Positions 46,975-57,948 of a DNA stretch of 64,000 nucleotides are shown here, piece by piece; position 1 is the first letter of the stretch, and each line of letters opens with the position of its first letter. The translations under genes and the position numbers were made by a program. Origin of the DNA: Allacma fusca (lineage: Eukaryota; Arthropoda; Collembola; Symphypleona; Sminthuridae); assembly GCA_947179485.1 (NCBI GenBank), contig OX359245.1:51199067-51263066 (forward strand), in the 5' to 3' direction. The notes under the pieces were generated by a model. It was given only the letters and a program-made list of their open reading frames with translations. It searched no databases and had not been told where the DNA came from.

Positions 46975-47096
46975 TCGTCGCAATGTTTCTCTTGGAATCA
47001 AATTGGCCGATATATTGTTGTGTCACCATTGACAACGCAAGATTAGCTCGGGAAAACAAAATATTCATATAAACATTTTATTCAATTTATAGAATT
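46975..47096 (+). repeat. Right copy of 122-bp direct repeat
   Basis: It begins directly at the base following the terminal inverted repeat and matches 33698-33820 with one substitution. Confidence 0.85.
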
Positions 47097-47368
47097 ATAG
47101 ATTTTAGAATTTATGAATGGAAATGTATTGAAGCATAGGCTAAGGATTAAGGAGCTAACTACTCCGAAATAAAGTTGACTACTCTCGTTTTGGAACTCAA
47201 CCTGACCGGAAGTATTCCATTTCACTCTTGGCCACAGTGACCCACTCTGAGCTACACTCACCATCCCTCAACTGTTTCCCCTCCTCTTACAATATATTGG
47301 TCACAAGTGGTCTATTGGCCTCAAATTTGTCTTCGTCACAACTAGTTTCTTGGTTTCTTGTTCAAGAC

Positions 47369-48020
47369 CAGAGATGTGTAAAATACGTAGTTTTTGTTAA
47401 AAACTATCAAATACTTTATTTTTTCCGTTACATAAATAGTAAATACTAAATCAGATACCAGCAACTAGTTTTTATGAAACACCAAAGTAGAATTCAAATC
47501 AAAATCTGCTTCAAAAATACTTGAAATAATTAAAAATCAGGAAATACATGCTCTTATTGTTTTTTCTAAAATTCAATCCTTTTGAATATTTCTTCCGACA
47601 ATCTAGATCTAGGCGCACTAAAGATCAGTCCTGCAATCATTCAATAGGACCTGAAAATGGCGATTTACTTGTATTTTATAATTTTGAAAGCATGCTAACT
47701 AGAAGAACCATGCTACCTGATGCTACGTACTTAGCAACGGAAAGACAGCGAATTTGTCCTGTTTAATATTTCCAGTCCATACGACGTTTCTTAATCGATG
47801 AAAAACGTTCCTGGACTATATGTTAAGGGTCACAAATAGTTTTTAACAAGCACGACTGCGGCAGTTTCAATGGTTTGAGTACTTGAGTATTTTGATCGAG
47901 TATCTTATGTTAAGTACTTATTTTAATATTAATAGCTGCAAATAAAATATCAAATACTTGCCAGCATCGTAATTTCTAAAACAGTAAAATACTAGGACGA
48001 CCGCAAATTAAAATACAAGA
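47369..48020. repeat. hAT-like non-autonomous element remnant
   Basis: It begins with CAGAGATGTGTAAAATAC, which has the form of a hAT terminal repeat. Both halves are rich in AAATACTT/AAGTATTT-type short motifs in opposite orientations, as is usual for such elements. The right end was not found, so the limit is approximate. Confidence 0.4.
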
Positions 48021-51000
48021 TACTTATTTCGTACGTAAGATGATATTACATAAGAACTCAGACTATCTGTTGACATTAGTAACGTCGAGAAAAAAATTCG
48101 GAGCTCGCTGAACATACATGGTGCATTCACACCTATATCTCCCGGTCTACTCGTACATAGAGTATTCATAGCATACATATATCATACATGTTTTAGTGGA
48201 AACATGCAGCGTACTTTTATTTCAAAAAAGGAGTCGGACAATGTGCGAACATACATAAAAATCATCTGTGATCAGCACTACGTGCTAAGTCACCAGGGGG
48301 CGAAGCGCCGGCGGAATGTGCAACATCGGTTATTACCTGTAATGTGGTGTGTACAAGGAAACGTGTATTTAATTTTCCCCCGTACTGGTCACATTTATAT
48401 GTACTGGCAAAGGTGTAAACTGAAGCAAAAAAAATATACATGTTTATACATGTGCTTCCTTGTATGTGGTATTATATTCAGTACGCATAGAGTAAATTGT
48501 GCAAAACGTTTCATATTAGATTTTAAAACATCATGCACAAGTACACCCGACCTCTACCGGTGGTTAGAACACACAATTCAAGGTAAACAACAAATCGTAC
48601 AATAGATGGCGCAAGCTGTACTCCCCAATGTGAACATATATGTATTAGTATGAGTTTGTACGTGACCTCATTTAATTTTCTGAGGTCAAACGAATGACAC
48701 GATGTCCTTCAAAAACAATAGGGTTCTTCCTTTTTGCATGATCTGTCCCGGTAAAAATTTTGTAATGTGTATTAACAATGGTTCTGCAGATATCGTGCGG
48801 ACAAGACAGCATCTACAGACAGGCAGATAGCCAGACAACCAGACAGCCAGACCATCGCAATAGAGATCTCGCTTCGCTTCGCCCCTTAAAAACTGCGTAT
48901 ATTCACGCATAAATGTTGGATATGTTCCCAGCTTTGAGAGCCACCTAATAATTTGAAGGAAACGCTTAGGAGAAAAAACTGAGGACTAGCAGGGAATTGT
49001 TTTACTGATGAACATAATATAGTAGCTAGCGTATAAATGCGGGAAGCAGTTAAAACTTGAATGTTTCTGGAAAATTTTTGAATGTAAAGACATTCCATGG
49101 CCATTTTGAACCGTTGCATGTTGAAACAGGTAAGAATATCCCTTTACGAAAATAGGTGTTAGCAGCAGGAGCTGAAATGGAATTGATGTAGGTAAAGGAT
49201 GTGTTTTGTCACAGTAAACCCTATTCCATCACACCAAGCCTGAATCAAAGTTGGGCGCCTACCTTACACGTAACAACAATTTTTTATCGTAACATGATTG
49301 TATCTGTAACAGGGACTGCAAATTAATAATTTATTTAGAAAATTTGTAAATGATTTCATTCATATAATAAGTTAGTGTTATAAGTAATACTGTAAGTGTG
49401 TACATACCGTTAAAGGGATTTAATTCCAAATGGATGCTTGTTTAGTTGCTATTTTATATAACGCCGCACACGCTATTCACCGTTTTCATAAAATGTAGGT
49501 TTCCAGACTTATTCAGTGCTTAGTAGAAATAAAATTACTTTTTATGCCTACTAAAAGCATAATAATTTGTCTATATATTTCTATGGATCTTTTACTTCTT
49601 GAGAAAAAGATAACCTATGATGAACACTACATGTGCCGATAGTTTCATTCCGTGAAAATAATAAGGTATTTGGCCGGAAAGATATGGAAACAAATAAAAG
49701 GTTGCCCAACGGAACCTTTACTTAGTGTTGCTTTCAGTGCAATCTCCTGAAATCCGGTTCCTGATGTGGAACAACAGCTTTCCTGTTCCGAGTCATTTTC
49801 CTCGGATAACCTCAGCTTAAGAGCTATTAACAGAGGTGTGGAAAATACATGAAATTTATTATTGAAATACAAAATACAAATATAAACTACAAATATCAGG
49901 TGTAACTTAGTTAAGACAGTCCTTCCTTTATTGGTAAACCCACTAATAATTCATCGGGACGGATTAGTATTGCTGCGAGTTGGCCATATTTTTCCATGTT
50001 TTCCTACACCCCCGCATAAATCTTGAGATTTAGAAAACTGCTAGTTCTCTTTGTTGCTGAATCTGGCGTTGTGTCAGCACTTCCCTTCCTTTTTCTATTT
50101 TCACTATCGCTGCTTCGGCTTGCTATAGCTTCGGGCATATTAGCGTCTATTTCCCAGCCCAACCATGTAAACATTGAAACAAAAGAGAATGCAGGCATAT
50201 CAGATGTTAATTTAAAACTTAATAGGTTGGCTGGTTTTTGTTGGTGCCTATTAGAGATAGGTCTACCTTGTATTTTATGGCATTTATTATTATAATATTA
50301 TTTTTAAGTAACTGGAAGGATCGTATCCTTACAGAACTAATAAGTTGCTGGAACTTTGATCCAAAAAACTTTTACACATTGTACGACAAGAACTATTAAT
50401 TTAATTAAGCTCCTAGTATAGTGTTGAACACATTTCGTTTTGCCTTAAAAACAATATTTCGGATTTCCTTTGGGGACACTTTTGTTCTCGACACAGGACT
50501 TCAATTATGGGAAATCTACACGAGGTTACACATGTTTGGTTACACTGTCAGTACACTACAGTTCCTCCCCCAAGCACTTACACGATATCAATGAGCCCCT
50601 TAGTAAATGGATAGTTTATATGTGTGATGCAAATCGTAGATTATTTTCGACTTCGTTGTCATACGTTTTGGGCCTCCGCATATGTAATAACCTTTAAGTT
50701 CCGACGGCCAAGAACAGGATGTAGGCAAGCCCGTTGCGTGGAAACTCGAGTTCCTCTAAGGGTACTGGTGTCCACTGGAAAAACGACTTCAAGCATGTTT
50801 CATGGAATTGTTATTTAAAATGAGGATATTTGAAAATTAAAAAACAATTATGTACGTACTAATGTCTAATTAGCGGAAACGCTTGCTATGGATTATTTAC
50901 TTTCAGTTTGAAACCCATTTGGATCTTTTACTCTCAATCCCATTTCCACCCCAGCTTGCAACCACTCGTGACGCATTGGGAAAAATGCAGGGCTTTAAAC

Positions 51001-51095
51001 ATGCAGAGGTCCGCTAGTGCCATGTATGTCATCTGGAAAAACTTGTCGCAAATCCGCGGTTCCGATAGAAATTTAATTAATTTAGATTTTGCCTT
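48021..51095. other. 3 kb without a supportable gene
   Basis: Short frames on both strands (for example 48204-48605, 49872-49645 and 50198-50004) have no recognised motif. Composition is AT-rich. There may be old element debris but I could not set boundaries. Confidence 0.4.
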
Positions 51096-51098
51096 AGT

Positions 51099-52020
51099 TC
51101 GATTTTGATGTTCATCATGCCGTTACATAGAATATCATATGCCGAAAAATAGAGAAAATCACTTTTGAAATGTTACGCAAGCTTTCAAAGCAATAAGGTT
51201 GGTCTAGTAAAATCTTGAAAGGCGTCGCAGTTTTTGTGTATTTTCTACATTTTTACGTAATAATTAATTTCGATTATGAAATACAACGTTTTGTTCGATT
51301 TTGCGTTTGCACAAGTGGTTACAAGACCCATAGAGCAATTTGCGTGAACAAAATTGCGTGTGAATGCAAGGGTAAAACGTTTCTCTACTCAAGTGCTGAC
51401 AGGGGTTACTTTTTGTGCATACCTTCTGTATTTTAAAAGGTCAATTGTGTCGACATTTTCCTAGTACCAAGGTTCGGTTTTGATGGTCATCATGCCGTTA
51501 AAAGAACCATGGAGAAAATCTCCGTTGCGAAAATTACGAAAGTTTTAAAATGAATAAGTTTTGTCTAGTAATCTTTAAAGTAGTCGCAGATTTTGCATAT
51601 TTTCCATCTGCTTACGAAGCAATTAGTACCGAGTTTGTTCTGTAACCCTTTGTTCGGTTTTGATGGTCATCATGCCTTTACAAGAACCATAAAGAAAATC
51701 TCCTTTTGAAAAGTTACGAAAGTTTTCAAACAAATACGTTTTGTGTAATAGTTTTTAAAGGAGTCACGGATTTTGCATATTTTCCACCTGCTTACGAAGC
51801 GATTAGTATCGAGTTTTCTAGAACTCTCAGTTCGGTTTTTATGGTCATATGCCGTTACAAGAACCATGGAGGGAATCGCCTTTTGTAAGGTTCCGCAAGC
51901 TTTCAAAGAAATAAGGTTGGTCTAGTAAAATCTTGAAAGATGTTGCAGTTTTTGCATATTTTCTACATGTTTACGTAATGATTAATTCCGTTTATTTATT
52001 AGAAACTTGTGTTCGATTTT
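51099..52020 (+). repeat. Tandem repeat, about 178-bp unit, four to five copies
   Basis: A unit beginning GTTCGGTTTTGATGGTCATC starts at about 51099, 51474, 51653 and 51830, with a partial copy from about 52009. The first interval is longer (375 bp), because it contains a diverged copy plus extra sequence. Other shared pieces are AAGAACCAT.GAG, GTTACG.AAG.TTTCAAA and GCATATTTTC.AC.TG.TTACG. There is no coding function. Confidence 0.8.
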
Positions 52021-52264
52021 GCTTTCGCAAATGTGTAGGCTTGGGAATATTTCGTTAAATTTTGCGTTAAAATTTCGCAAATTGAATTTTTTTTTTCGCA
52101 AACTTCGCAAAAATGTGCAGATCATTTGGCAAATTTAGCAGCCTTTAGTTTTTATTCAATGGCAGTCTAAAAGAAGTATCTTAAATATTATAGGAAATTC
52201 CGTTGCACCGAATCGCTGAAATTGTACTAATTACTTAATCAGTGTTGTCACCCGAATGGTGTAC

Positions 52265-52460
52265 GTGAACTGTTGAATCGTGAATTACCACTCGCATATG
52301 AAAGTCAACATTTTCTTCGGTAAGTTTTAGGCGCTGGGGAGCAAGAATCTTTTATAAATAAGAAAAGCTTGTCTCAACTGGAGCGCTACTACTGGGTACG
52401 GAAATTACTTTTAGTGCCAACTCCGACAAATATGGCATGTCTCGAGAGAATTTCAGCCAA
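52265..52460 (-). pseudogene. hAT transposase C-terminal dimerisation fragment
   Basis: On the minus strand a frame reads MPYLSELALKVISVPSSSAP then VETSFSYL, a stop, and LAPQRLKLTEENVDF. This is the classic hAT C-terminal dimerisation pattern (hydrophobic LA..., a PSSSA motif, then FS and RL..ENV). Upstream at about 52080-52130 there are short TTCGCAAA repeats. It is a dead fragment of an autonomous hAT element. Confidence 0.75.
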
Positions 52461-52680
52461 AATTCCATTATGTCTATTTTAGCCGACTAAACGGAATTGG
52501 CCTGAACAAAACTTTTGAAAGCGACGATTAAATTCCCTGGCAAATGTTTTCCGGTCAAAACCAAGGATCCAGCATTTAAACGTCTTCTCAGAGTTATTGA
52601 GCGATTTGTTATTAAGCGACAATTATCAGCTGTAATTATCAGTCCACTTTCCGGAAACTGCTGAGTAGTAGCAAGAATGT

Positions 52681-52744
52681 CGATCTATCTCATAATCAAT
52701 AAAATCAAGGATATCTGAGATTTTATTGATTATGAGAAAGATCG
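52681..52744. repeat. Hairpin with 26-bp arms
   Basis: Arms 52681-52706 and 52719-52744 are complementary with one mismatch around a 12-nt loop; the innermost 19 bp are perfect (from TCTCATAATCAAT). It lies about 135 bp before the BIR gene of Polinton F, so it could be tied to that element's left side. Confidence 0.85.
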
Positions 52745-52877
52745 GGTGCATGGGGTAAAGTGAGACGCGAACCCCTTGCGTGCTAAAGCCGGGTGATGGG
52801 AGGGGATTCGTGTTGTTGATGGAGAGTGTGTAGGGTATTGGACGAATGGGGGAAATTGTGCTCATATTCATTTAGGA

Positions 52878-53633
52878 ATGGGTGCGACACAAAGTGTTTC
52901 GGGAGCTGGGTCGGAGTGTGAAAACTTCAAGGGGTATAAAAATTGGTCTGAGTCTGGTAGTCAAATAGATTGGGAGAAAAATGAGGATGGAAGTTGGTAT
53001 GTGTATTGTTGTGTGGATCGAATATTTCCTTGTCGTTTATGCAAGGCGCGACAGGTGGGAAAGGTTGATGTGAAAATGTTGAGAGGGGAGTATGAGAGGC
53101 TAAAATCGTTTTATGAGCCTGCGCGCTGGAAGAATATGAACGTTTCCCCTCTGGCGTTGGCTCGGGTGGGATTCTGGTATTTTGGAGAAACGGATAAGGT
53201 ATGTATGAATAAACGTTTTAACTTAGATTCGATGAATTGAGTTGAAAGAATTTGAATTTCTAGGTCAGGTGTGTATTCTGTGGTGTGACTTTACGAAACT
53301 GGAAGGATGGAGACGATCCTAGAAGGGAGCATAGAAAGTACTGGAATAGATGTCCCTTTCTGTGTGGACTCCCTGTGGGGAATTTGGCTATACGCGAGGG
53401 GAAGTGAGTAGGGTGTATTCAATAAATGTTGTATGCAAAGTGGAGATGGTTTAGGGGGAGTGGGCTGGCGGGTGAATTCGTTTACTGGGATCTGCCCGTT
53501 TGTTCCAAGGCTTTCAACGGGGGAGCCTTGCCCATACAGAAAACCTGCGACAAGGCCAGATGAATCCGAATACGAATATGTACAGTTAAGTGAACGTATG
53601 CTTTATACTGGATTCGGGTGGGGGAAGATATAA
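52878..53633 (+). CDS. BIR-domain (IAP-like) protein of Polinton F, three exons
   Basis: Exons 52878-53198, 53264-53403 and 53510-53633 give a 194-residue frame. The N-terminus MGATQS fits an N-myristoylation signal. The BIR domain spans about residues 72-140: RLKSFYEPARWKN, LALARVGFWYFGETDKV, then RCVFCG, NWKDGDDP and EHRKYWNRC, giving C-x2-C-x16-H-x6-C for zinc. The tail ends in GFGWGKI. No RING domain is present, so it is BIR-only, unlike most host IAPs. In the family BIRs bind caspases or their regulators and block apoptosis. I infer a host-death suppressor carried by the element. Copy E has the same gene with the same intron. Confidence 0.85.
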
Positions 53634-53992
53634 AGTTTGTCTATGAACGATTTTGGAGGAAGTGATTGTGCTTTGTTTTCTATGCAAGAAATATAGCAGT
53701 GTCTAACGAGAATGTAATACGAATACAAATTTAATGGAAAAAAGTAAATTGATTTTAAAATGATGACATGAAAAAACCTGTCACGAGCATTGTGTAAAAT
53801 AAGTATAAAATGATGAAATAAACCATGAGTATTGTGTAAAAATATTAAACTGAATAAAGGAATTGTAAATAAATTTCCAGTCTTGATCGGTGGCATTATG
53901 CTGAAAACAAAATCATTCATTATAAGTCAAAAGTATATGTTGAAGTCCTGCAAAAAAACATACATAAATCAATCATTACATGTTAATCATTT
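53634..53992. other. Convergent intergenic region
   Basis: AT-rich 359 bp between the 3' ends of the BIR gene and the seven-exon gene. It would hold both polyadenylation sites (for example AATAAA near 53816 on the plus strand). No ORF is supported. Confidence 0.4.
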
Positions 53993-56275
53993 CTATGCCG
54001 AGTATACGGAGTCGGAGGATTGAGATACTCCCGACTGAGATCTTAACTCAGAAGCCAGTGACTTCTGAAGTTTCTTTTTCTGGCGCTTCTTGGCATTTTT
54101 ACGGGAGGTTCGGCTACTGCCGGAACCGCCCTGTCCAACTGATTGGTCTGAGGGTGTGCAAGTTGACAAAGAAATCGACCTTTTCTTTTCCTTACGCCGA
54201 GCATTTTGCAATGCGCAGCTACTTTTGCCTGCGGATGAATCTAGTGCGCGTAGCGCTTTCTCCTTCTGTCTCCTTTTGAATTTCTTTACATATGCCTTGC
54301 TGTATTTTTGGCCAGGAGGCAAAGGTGGAACCTGTATTATTATAATGTATTTTGTTTAACACTGTGCATCCCCTGGAAAAAAGAAGCTAAAATATAAAGC
54401 AATTACCACCGAATGTTGTGAAGTGGTAGAAGACCCATTTTGGGCAGGAGACAAAGGCGAAACCTGTATAATGTATTTTGTTTAACACTGAGCATCCTCT
54501 GAAAACAAAGCTGCTGAAATATAAATTGATTACCGCAGGATGTTCTGAAGCAGAATTAGACCCATTGAATGAATACATGGGTCCCACTGTAGAATCATTA
54601 TTATAATTTGCCGGCAATTGAGCATCATTCGCTGAATAATACGGGGCGTCAATTGCGGGATATGGTACGGCAAGCTCTGGTGCTACACCGTGTATTTGGT
54701 CAGGGTCCTATGAAACAGTGGGAATTTAGGAGAGAACAAATGAAGTATATGAGGGATAAAAACACAAAATTGCTTACTGCATGCTCTTCTCTCGCCACAT
54801 AACTCAGAGGCGGGCAAATTCTAGGAAACCCGCAATTCTGCAAGGATTGGAAATCTGCTAGCGCAGCTCGCGCATCAGCATCGGACACAATTTTATCAAG
54901 TTTTTGTCCATGCACTCGTTGAATGGATTTTCGCATTTCGGACGAGCGCCTGCACTTGCACTCGGGAATTACATCATCACAAGTAAACCATGACTATAAA
55001 TCCAAATGATCATACATAAATAACAATACTGATTAAGTCATAGGAAATATAGTCTTTTTAGTGCGACTTATAATTACCAGATCCAGATAGCTGGATGCAA
55101 AGCTTGAAGATTTGGTCAGACCCAATGTGGTTTTGCAACACATGGGTCTAGTTATCAGTATTTGTCCAACACCTTGAAAGACAATGTAGAATCGAATACG
55201 AAGCATGAACAATGTGCGAAGGGTTAATAGAAACCGTTTCGACATCATCCATGCATCGCATTCTGTCGGATGAATTTGTTTTTTCCCAACAGTTCGAGGT
55301 GGAGGAAAGGCGCGCTCAATGTCAATCATTGCAACACGAAGTAGTTGCAGTCGTTTGACATTGACCAGGCCATATCCAAAAACAATGTGAAGTTTATTGG
55401 GATGGTTGTCAGTTCCAGTGACAATAAAGTCAATTTCGGGCCACACTAATATAATAATGATAATAAAAAATATTATTCGGGATTAAACTGGAATATAAAT
55501 TAGTGACTTATATCAAATGTCACTTACACATCTCATTGTAATGAGATGGAGAAACGTAGTCCGCTGGTAAGTGTGTCAAAACACTACGCTGATGTCCAAA
55601 CGTCTTAGACATCAGGAAGCTCATCCCTGATTCAATCCCACACGGATTCAGTGGATGCATGTAATCAAGTCCTGACAAATACGACAGGTCACCTGGAGAC
55701 GGATCTTCAACGAGAGCCGCCTCCATATCGGTGCCTGTGCAAGACGAAATATGCACATCAAGGCAACCTAGTGTAGTGGAACTCGTAACAGCGGAAAACG
55801 AACTCGCGGATTTGAGCTCCGAAGTGCTGTACGGTCCTTCCACTAATGAAAACAATTCAAATAATTTATATTACATATTTCGCATGGTACGTAATGATTC
55901 GTTGGAACGCAATACAAGTAATTTGTATGGAAATATAAAATTCGTACCATCACTAACTAAATTGAGTTTATCATAGTAGACTCCTTTGAAGTCAAGAGTC
56001 TTTTCTCCATATTCTTTGAATTGGAGGGTTTTGATGAACCTAGCGAACCGGTACTTCCGCAAAGATTTGATGGAAAAATTCCGATCCGTGAATTTTGACG
56101 CATCAAACTTTTGACTTGTGTCTATCACAAGTGCGGGTACATCACCGCCCAACTCTCGGAACATATCTTCCTTCAGTTCGTTGAAGGTTTTTCCCCACTG
56201 TTCGGTGGTGGGTTTTTGAACAGGAAGCAGTACATTCTCAATTTTGAATTTACACAAAAACGCATTGACGTTCAT
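53993..56275 (-). CDS. Seven-exon accessory gene of unknown function
   Basis: Exons are 56275-55948, 55842-55528, 55445-55078, 54993-54778, 54707-54534, 54463-54407 and 54331-53993. All have GT..AG borders and compatible phases, giving one 598-residue frame. Exon 1 contains GGDVPALVIDTSQKFDASKF. The middle (exons 2-3) has ADYVSPSHYNE, PEIDFIVTGTDNHPNKL and AFPPPRT. Exon 4 has a Cys pair (CKC) and basic helices. Exons 5-6 are Pro/Asn/Ser-rich. Exon 7 is strongly basic (KKFKRRQKEK, RKNAKKRQKKK), with likely nuclear localisation. I do not recognise the fold. It diverges from the ATPase across 175 bp; copy E keeps exon 1 in the same place. A further 5' exon is possible (TTTCAG acceptor just upstream). 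Confidence 0.7.
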
Positions 56276-56450
56276 GTCAAAGAGTTTTTCCTGTTCCCAG
56301 AAGGTCTTGTAGCTGAAAAAAAAATCAGAAAAATGTAGTTTCATGTATTAAATAAAGTCATAAGAAATTAAGAGGAAAAGGTAAGTGTATATATATGACA
56401 TATATGAACGTAAAATATGTTAGTATGCTAATGAAACTTATTGTGAGAGC
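56276..56450. promoter_or_regulatory. Divergent promoter between accessory gene and ATPase
   Basis: The 175-bp gap separates two divergent starts. It contains TATATATGACATATATG-like AT-rich palindromic sequence (near 56391-56406) and would drive both the minus-strand gene and the plus-strand structural run. The corresponding gap in copy E is 214 bp (30923-31136). Confidence 0.4.
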
Positions 56451-57095
56451 ATGGACAGTGTGGATTTTGCAATAGCACATCCGTCTACCTGCATTATTGC
56501 AGGCGTAACAGGAAGTGGAAAAACCCGCCTGACTTTAGATATAATACGGAATAGAAACAAAGTGTTTGATAAACCTATACAAAAGGTCCTGTACGTATAT
56601 TCCGACTTTCAACCATCCTTCTATGAAATTCAGGAAACTGATCCTGACGTTACTTTTACTAAGCGGTTAGAAGACATTGAATCTGCGCCTAACCCTAGCC
56701 TAGTTGTTGTAGACGATCAGATTGATTCTTTGGGGAAAGGACAAGCTCATGATATTATTACAAACTTTTTTACAAAACATTCGCATCACCGAGGGGTCTC
56801 TATAATAGTGATATTACAAAATCTCTATCATAAAAACCTTCGGGAGCTATCCATTAATACGCAGTGGTTGTGTTACTTTGACTCTGCAAGGGACAGATCA
56901 ATAGTATCGACAATTGCACGTCAGGTTTGTCCCGGAAACGTATCGTTCCTGGTCGATGCATACAGAAAGGCTGTCATAGGTAAAGAGTATAGCTATATTA
57001 TACTGGACCTGCACCCGAAGCATAAGAAATACGTTTTCTTTGTGAGAAATTCATTATACGCTACCCCTGATACAGAAGTATATGGTCCGAAATAA
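56451..57095 (+). CDS. Packaging ATPase (FtsK/HerA-A32 superfamily)
   Basis: The 214-residue protein has Walker A at residues 18-25 (GVTGSGKT) and Walker B at 83-89 (SLVVVDD), followed by a polar sensor-like segment (ILQNLYHKNLRELS) and a conserved RDRSIVSTIARQ region. This is the small DNA-packaging ATPase of Polintons, related to adenovirus-like and virophage packaging enzymes, which pumps element DNA into capsids. Length is typical. Its stop overlaps the next start (TAATG). It is uninterrupted here, while copies A and E are broken. Confidence 0.93.
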   Translation: MDSVDFAIAHPSTCIIAGVTGSGKTRLTLDIIRNRNKVFDKPIQKVLYVYSDFQPSFYEIQETDPDVTFTKRLEDIESAPNPSLVVVDDQIDSLGKGQAHDIITNFFTKHSHHRGVSIIVILQNLYHKNLRELSINTQWLCYFDSARDRSIVSTIARQVCPGNVSFLVDAYRKAVIGKEYSYIILDLHPKHKKYVFFVRNSLYATPDTEVYGPK

Positions 57096-57406
57096 TGATG
57101 ACTAAACTGGAGAAAAACTTTAAGTTCTTATATACTTTGTGCAAAGCTAAAAACAAACTATTTACAAAGTTGCTTGTTCAAGCATCGGACCGGCAACTGA
57201 GTGCTGTTACAGAATGTCTTGTGAATTTTTCTATATTCAGTAACTCAAGGCGAACGTGTGTTAGTAGTGTACTGAAAGAAATCAAATCTTCTAAATCATT
57301 AAGGACGGCGTTGACGAGAAGAAAGGCCGAAGTTAAAAAAATTTTGTGTACTGTTGTTTCTCGAATTCTACAGGACGAATTTGCTAGTGTCATGTTGTAT
57401 GAATAA
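57095..57406 (+). CDS. Small conserved Polinton protein, 103 aa
   Basis: It starts within the ATPase stop codon. The sequence pattern KFLYTLCKAKNKLFTKLLVQ, then A..R.L.AVTECLVNFS, is that of a small helical protein found next to the integrase in many animal Polintons (LL..A......A..EC..N). Its function is not known. It is rich in Lys and Arg and predicted helical throughout. It ends 2 nt before the next start. Confidence 0.7.
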   Translation: MMTKLEKNFKFLYTLCKAKNKLFTKLLVQASDRQLSAVTECLVNFSIFSNSRRTCVSSVLKEIKSSKSLRTALTRRKAEVKKILCTVVSRILQDEFASVMLYE

Positions 57407-57408
57407 TC

Positions 57409-57948
57409 ATGGCGCAAATTTACAAAGTTATCGAACCTCAGCTTTACGAAAAACTAATGAGCTTATACAAAGATGATAGCAAAAAGACTACTGAGTTAAG
57501 CGATGTTCCGGTTACAGAGAATGCACACACTGATCAGGAAACACTTAATGAACCTGTGACAGTGCCTTTGACTAATTCGGATGTCACCAAAACTCATACA
57601 CAGACTGAAGACAAAACATTACCTCGAAAAAGAAAATCTCAAAACCTACAATTATGCTGCTGCAGATTTCACAAAGGGGAGAACTATATATTGGAACCAG
57701 AATGGAAAACGTTCGGGAATGATGTGTCCTTTGGTGAGAAGGAAAACGGTGATCAAATAGTTGACCCTTTGGAAATAAAATCCAGCGAAAACAGACAAGA
57801 TCTAAGTACTCCTGGTCCAGACGTTGTTGAGAAAACTGGTCGGAAACTGCGCCCGCGAAAGCAAGTTGGCAAAGGGAAAAAGAGAAATAAAAAATGGAAG
57901 CGAGGAAAGTTGACGAAGAAAGATCGGAAATACAAAAGACGTACTTGA
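57409..57948 (+). CDS. Small Polinton protein with CCCRFH motif and basic tail, 179 aa
   Basis: Residues 1-20 (MAQIYKVIEPQLYEKLMSLY) form a conserved N-terminal helix also found in copy E. A low-complexity Thr/Asp/Glu-rich linker follows. The motif LQLCCCRFHKGENYILEPEW lies at about 81-100, and a basic C-terminus (RKLRPRKQVGKGKKR) ends the protein. The CCC-x2-H pattern could bind metal. The 3' end overlaps the integrase ORF by 55 nt in another frame. Function unknown. Confidence 0.65.
   Translation: MAQIYKVIEPQLYEKLMSLYKDDSKKTTELSDVPVTENAHTDQETLNEPVTVPLTNSDVTKTHTQTEDKTLPRKRKSQNLQLCCCRFHKGENYILEPEWKTFGNDVSFGEKENGDQIVDPLEIKSSENRQDLSTPGPDVVEKTGRKLRPRKQVGKGKKRNKKWKRGKLTKKDRKYKRRT

Noticed and set aside
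33698..47096. 122-bp direct repeats as LTRs of a retroelement
   Set aside because: No gag, protease, RT or integrase lies between them, there is no primer binding site, and the inner boundaries are the transposon's inverted ends.
48204..48605. 133-codon ORF as a gene
   Set aside because: No recognisable family, no conserved motif and biased composition. It may be chance in AT-rich debris.
54090..54359. Plus-strand ORFs over the accessory gene's last exon
   Set aside because: The minus-strand exon has phase-consistent splice borders and a coherent basic C-terminus; the plus-strand frames do not.
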